Source: Gallaecimonas pentaromativorans | GTDB lineage: Bacteria; Pseudomonadota; Gammaproteobacteria; Enterobacterales; Gallaecimonadaceae | NCBI RefSeq assembly: GCF_003751625.1 | Contig: NZ_RJUL01000006.1 | Location: 124,001 to 188,000 of the forward strand | Reading direction: 5' to 3' | Length of the DNA: 64,000 nt | Part shown: positions 62,757 through 64,000 of the stretch, piece after piece | Layout of the letters: each line of letters opens with the position of its first letter | Numbering within the stretch: position 1 is the first letter of the stretch | Program-made: the position numbers and the translations under genes | The notes under the pieces: generated by a model | What the model saw: the letters and a program-made list of their open reading frames with translations, nothing else | The model's database searches: none | Told to the model about the DNA's origin: nothing

Positions 62757-64000
62757 TTAGAGGCTTTTCAAGATGGCCTCGACGCTTTGTTTGGCATCGC
62801 CAAACAGCATCACGGTGTTGTCGCGGAAGAACAGCGGGTTTTGCACCCCGGCATAGCCGGTATTCATGGAGCGCTTGAACACCACCACCTGCTTGGCATT
62901 CCACACCTCCAGCACCGGCATGCCGGCAATGGGGCTGGAAGGGTCTTCGGCGGCGGCTGGGTTGACGGTGTCGTTGGCGCCGATCACCAGCACCACGTCG
63001 GTGTCGGTAAAATCGTCGTTGATTTCGTCCATCTCCAGCACGATGTCGTAAGGCACCTTGGCTTCGGCCAGCAGCACGTTCATGTGCCCCGGCAGGCGCC
63101 CGGCCACAGGATGAATGCCAAAGCGCACCTTGACCCCTTTGGCGCGCAGCTTAGCGGTGATGTCTGCCACCGGGTATTGGGCCTGGGCCACCGCCATACC
63201 ATAGCCGGGGGTGATCACCACCGACTCGGCGTTTTTGAGGGCTTCTGCCACGTCTTCGGCGCTCACCTCGGTGTGCTCGCCGGTGATATCTTCGCTGGCG
63301 GCGCTGCTGTCGTTGCCAAAGCCACCGGCGATCACCGAGATAAAGGAGCGGTTCATGGCCTTACACATGATGTAAGACAGAATGGCGCCGCTTGAGCCCA
63401 CCAGGGCGCCGGTAACAATCAGTAAATCGTTACCCAGCATGAAACCGGCCGCCGCCGCCGCCCAGCCCGAGTAGGAGTTGAGCATGGAGATCACCACCGG
63501 CATGTCGGCGCCGCCGATACTGGCCACCAGGTGCCAGCCAAAGGCCAGGGCGATAAGGGTCATCAGCACCAGGGCAAAACCACTGGTACCACCACCGCTG
63601 ACAAAATAAATAAGCAGCAGCACCGAGACCACCACCGCCGCCAGGTTGAGCTTATGACGGTGGGGCAGCATCAGCGCCTTGGAGGCAATGGTGCCGCGCA
63701 GTTTGCCAAAGGCCACCACCGAGCCGGTCAGGGTAACGGCGCCGATAAAGACCCCGAGGAAAATCTCGGTAAGGTGAATACTGAGCAGGCTGCCACTTAA
63801 GGGGCCGTGATCGAGCCAGGAGTTATAACCCACCAGCACCGCAGCCAGGCCCACGAAGCTGTGCAGTATGGCCACCAGCTCCGGCATCTGGGTCATTTCC
63901 ACTTTAAGCGCCAGCCGCGCGCCGATAGCGCCGCCTATCACCATGGCCAGCAGGATCCAGCCAAGGCCAGACACGCCGGGGCTAAGGATGGTGGCCACCA
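62757..64000 (-). CDS. pntB: NAD(P) transhydrogenase subunit beta, 5' end outside the window
   Basis: About 414 C-terminal residues are present. They cover membrane helices ([40 protein letters not shown]) and the NADP-binding domain III ([34 protein letters not shown], and [14 protein letters not shown]). PntB and PntA move protons to reduce NADP+ with NADH. The N-terminal segment and pntA would lie to the right. Length and motifs match a complete protein truncated only by the window. Confidence 0.95.
   Translation of the reverse strand, partial: VATILSPGVSGLGWILLAMVIGGAIGARLALKVEMTQMPELVAILHSFVGLAAVLVGYNSWLDHGPLSGSLLSIHLTEIFLGVFIGAVTLTGSVVAFGKLRGTIASKALMLPHRHKLNLAAVVVSVLLLIYFVSGGGTSGFALVLMTLIALAFGWHLVASIGGADMPVVISMLNSYSGWAAAAAGFMLGNDLLIVTGALVGSSGAILSYIMCKAMNRSFISVIAGGFGNDSSAASEDITGEHTEVSAEDVAEALKNAESVVITPGYGMAVAQAQYPVADITAKLRAKGVKVRFGIHPVAGRLPGHMNVLLAEAKVPYDIVLEMDEINDDFTDTDVVLVIGANDTVNPAAAEDPSSPIAGMPVLEVWNAKQVVVFKRSMNTGYAGVQNPLFFRDNTVMLFGDAKQSVEAILKSL

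Overview
The window is a chromosomal piece from a gammaproteobacterium. The chromosomal genes are GC-rich and of familiar gammaproteobacterial type: PntB, class I fumarase, SdaA, PabB, MsrP/MsrQ, RhlE, a NupC-type transporter and a Cache chemoreceptor. Gene content and style suggest a marine or Gallaecimonas-like lineage, but the genus is an inference and cannot be proved from this sequence. No rRNA, tRNA, CRISPR array or prophage was seen.

The most striking content is a chromosomal integron that appears in two pieces, both on the minus strand. Array 2 (about 41.1-45.06 kb) is complete at its head. It has a full-length integron integrase (intI, 45361-46329, plus strand) with a LexA-like box in front, an attI region, and six cassettes: an unknown basic protein, a HEPN-domain protein with an intact RX4H motif, a SIR2-like protein, a DUF695-like protein, a trypsin-like protease, and a gene cut by an IS3 fragment. 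Array 1 (window start to 5.83 kb) has at least nine cassettes: unknown, small membrane protein, unknown GTG-start protein, orphan barstar, membrane-anchored unknown, SLATT-like 2TM protein, KptA/Tpt1 RNA 2'-phosphotransferase, a broken gene and a secreted protein running off the edge. Array 1 is headed by a second attI-like region (5828-6003) that shares 28-bp and 59-bp identical blocks with the first at almost the same spacing, but no integrase gene follows it. The two attI copies are direct repeats about 39 kb apart.

The cassettes are AT-rich compared with the chromosome and are separated by attC-like sites of 48 to 117 bp. A RAYT (Y1) transposase element interrupts array 1. Relics of its right end occur at 37.4, 37.9 and 40.3 kb, where they sit among a broken IS1111/IS110 element, a complete ISAs1-family element nested in it, and an IS3 fragment.

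Between the arrays (6.9-37.3 kb) lies ordinary chromosome: chemoreceptor, PhnA-like protein, a PAS/GGDEF/EAL protein with a C-terminal zinc-binding CZB-like domain, regulator-enzyme divergent pairs (LysR/SDR, AraC/AhpD-like), a nucleoside transporter, an IclR-controlled operon (semialdehyde dehydrogenase, Fe-dependent alcohol dehydrogenase, permease) and assorted enzymes up to rhlE. Right of intI (46.5-64 kb) are an S9 peptidase, fumarase, pabB-nudL, sdaA, msrP-msrQ, a possible ADP-ribosyltransferase-fold protein, D-tartrate dehydratase with its LysR neighbour, a 1324-residue membrane protein and a pntB cut by the window edge.

The best candidate for an under-described system is the array 2 cassette group (HEPN RNase-like, SIR2-like NADase candidate, trypsin-like protease), which looks like an integron-borne anti-phage or conflict-gene store. 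KptA, SLATT and barstar cassettes in the sister array fit the same theme.
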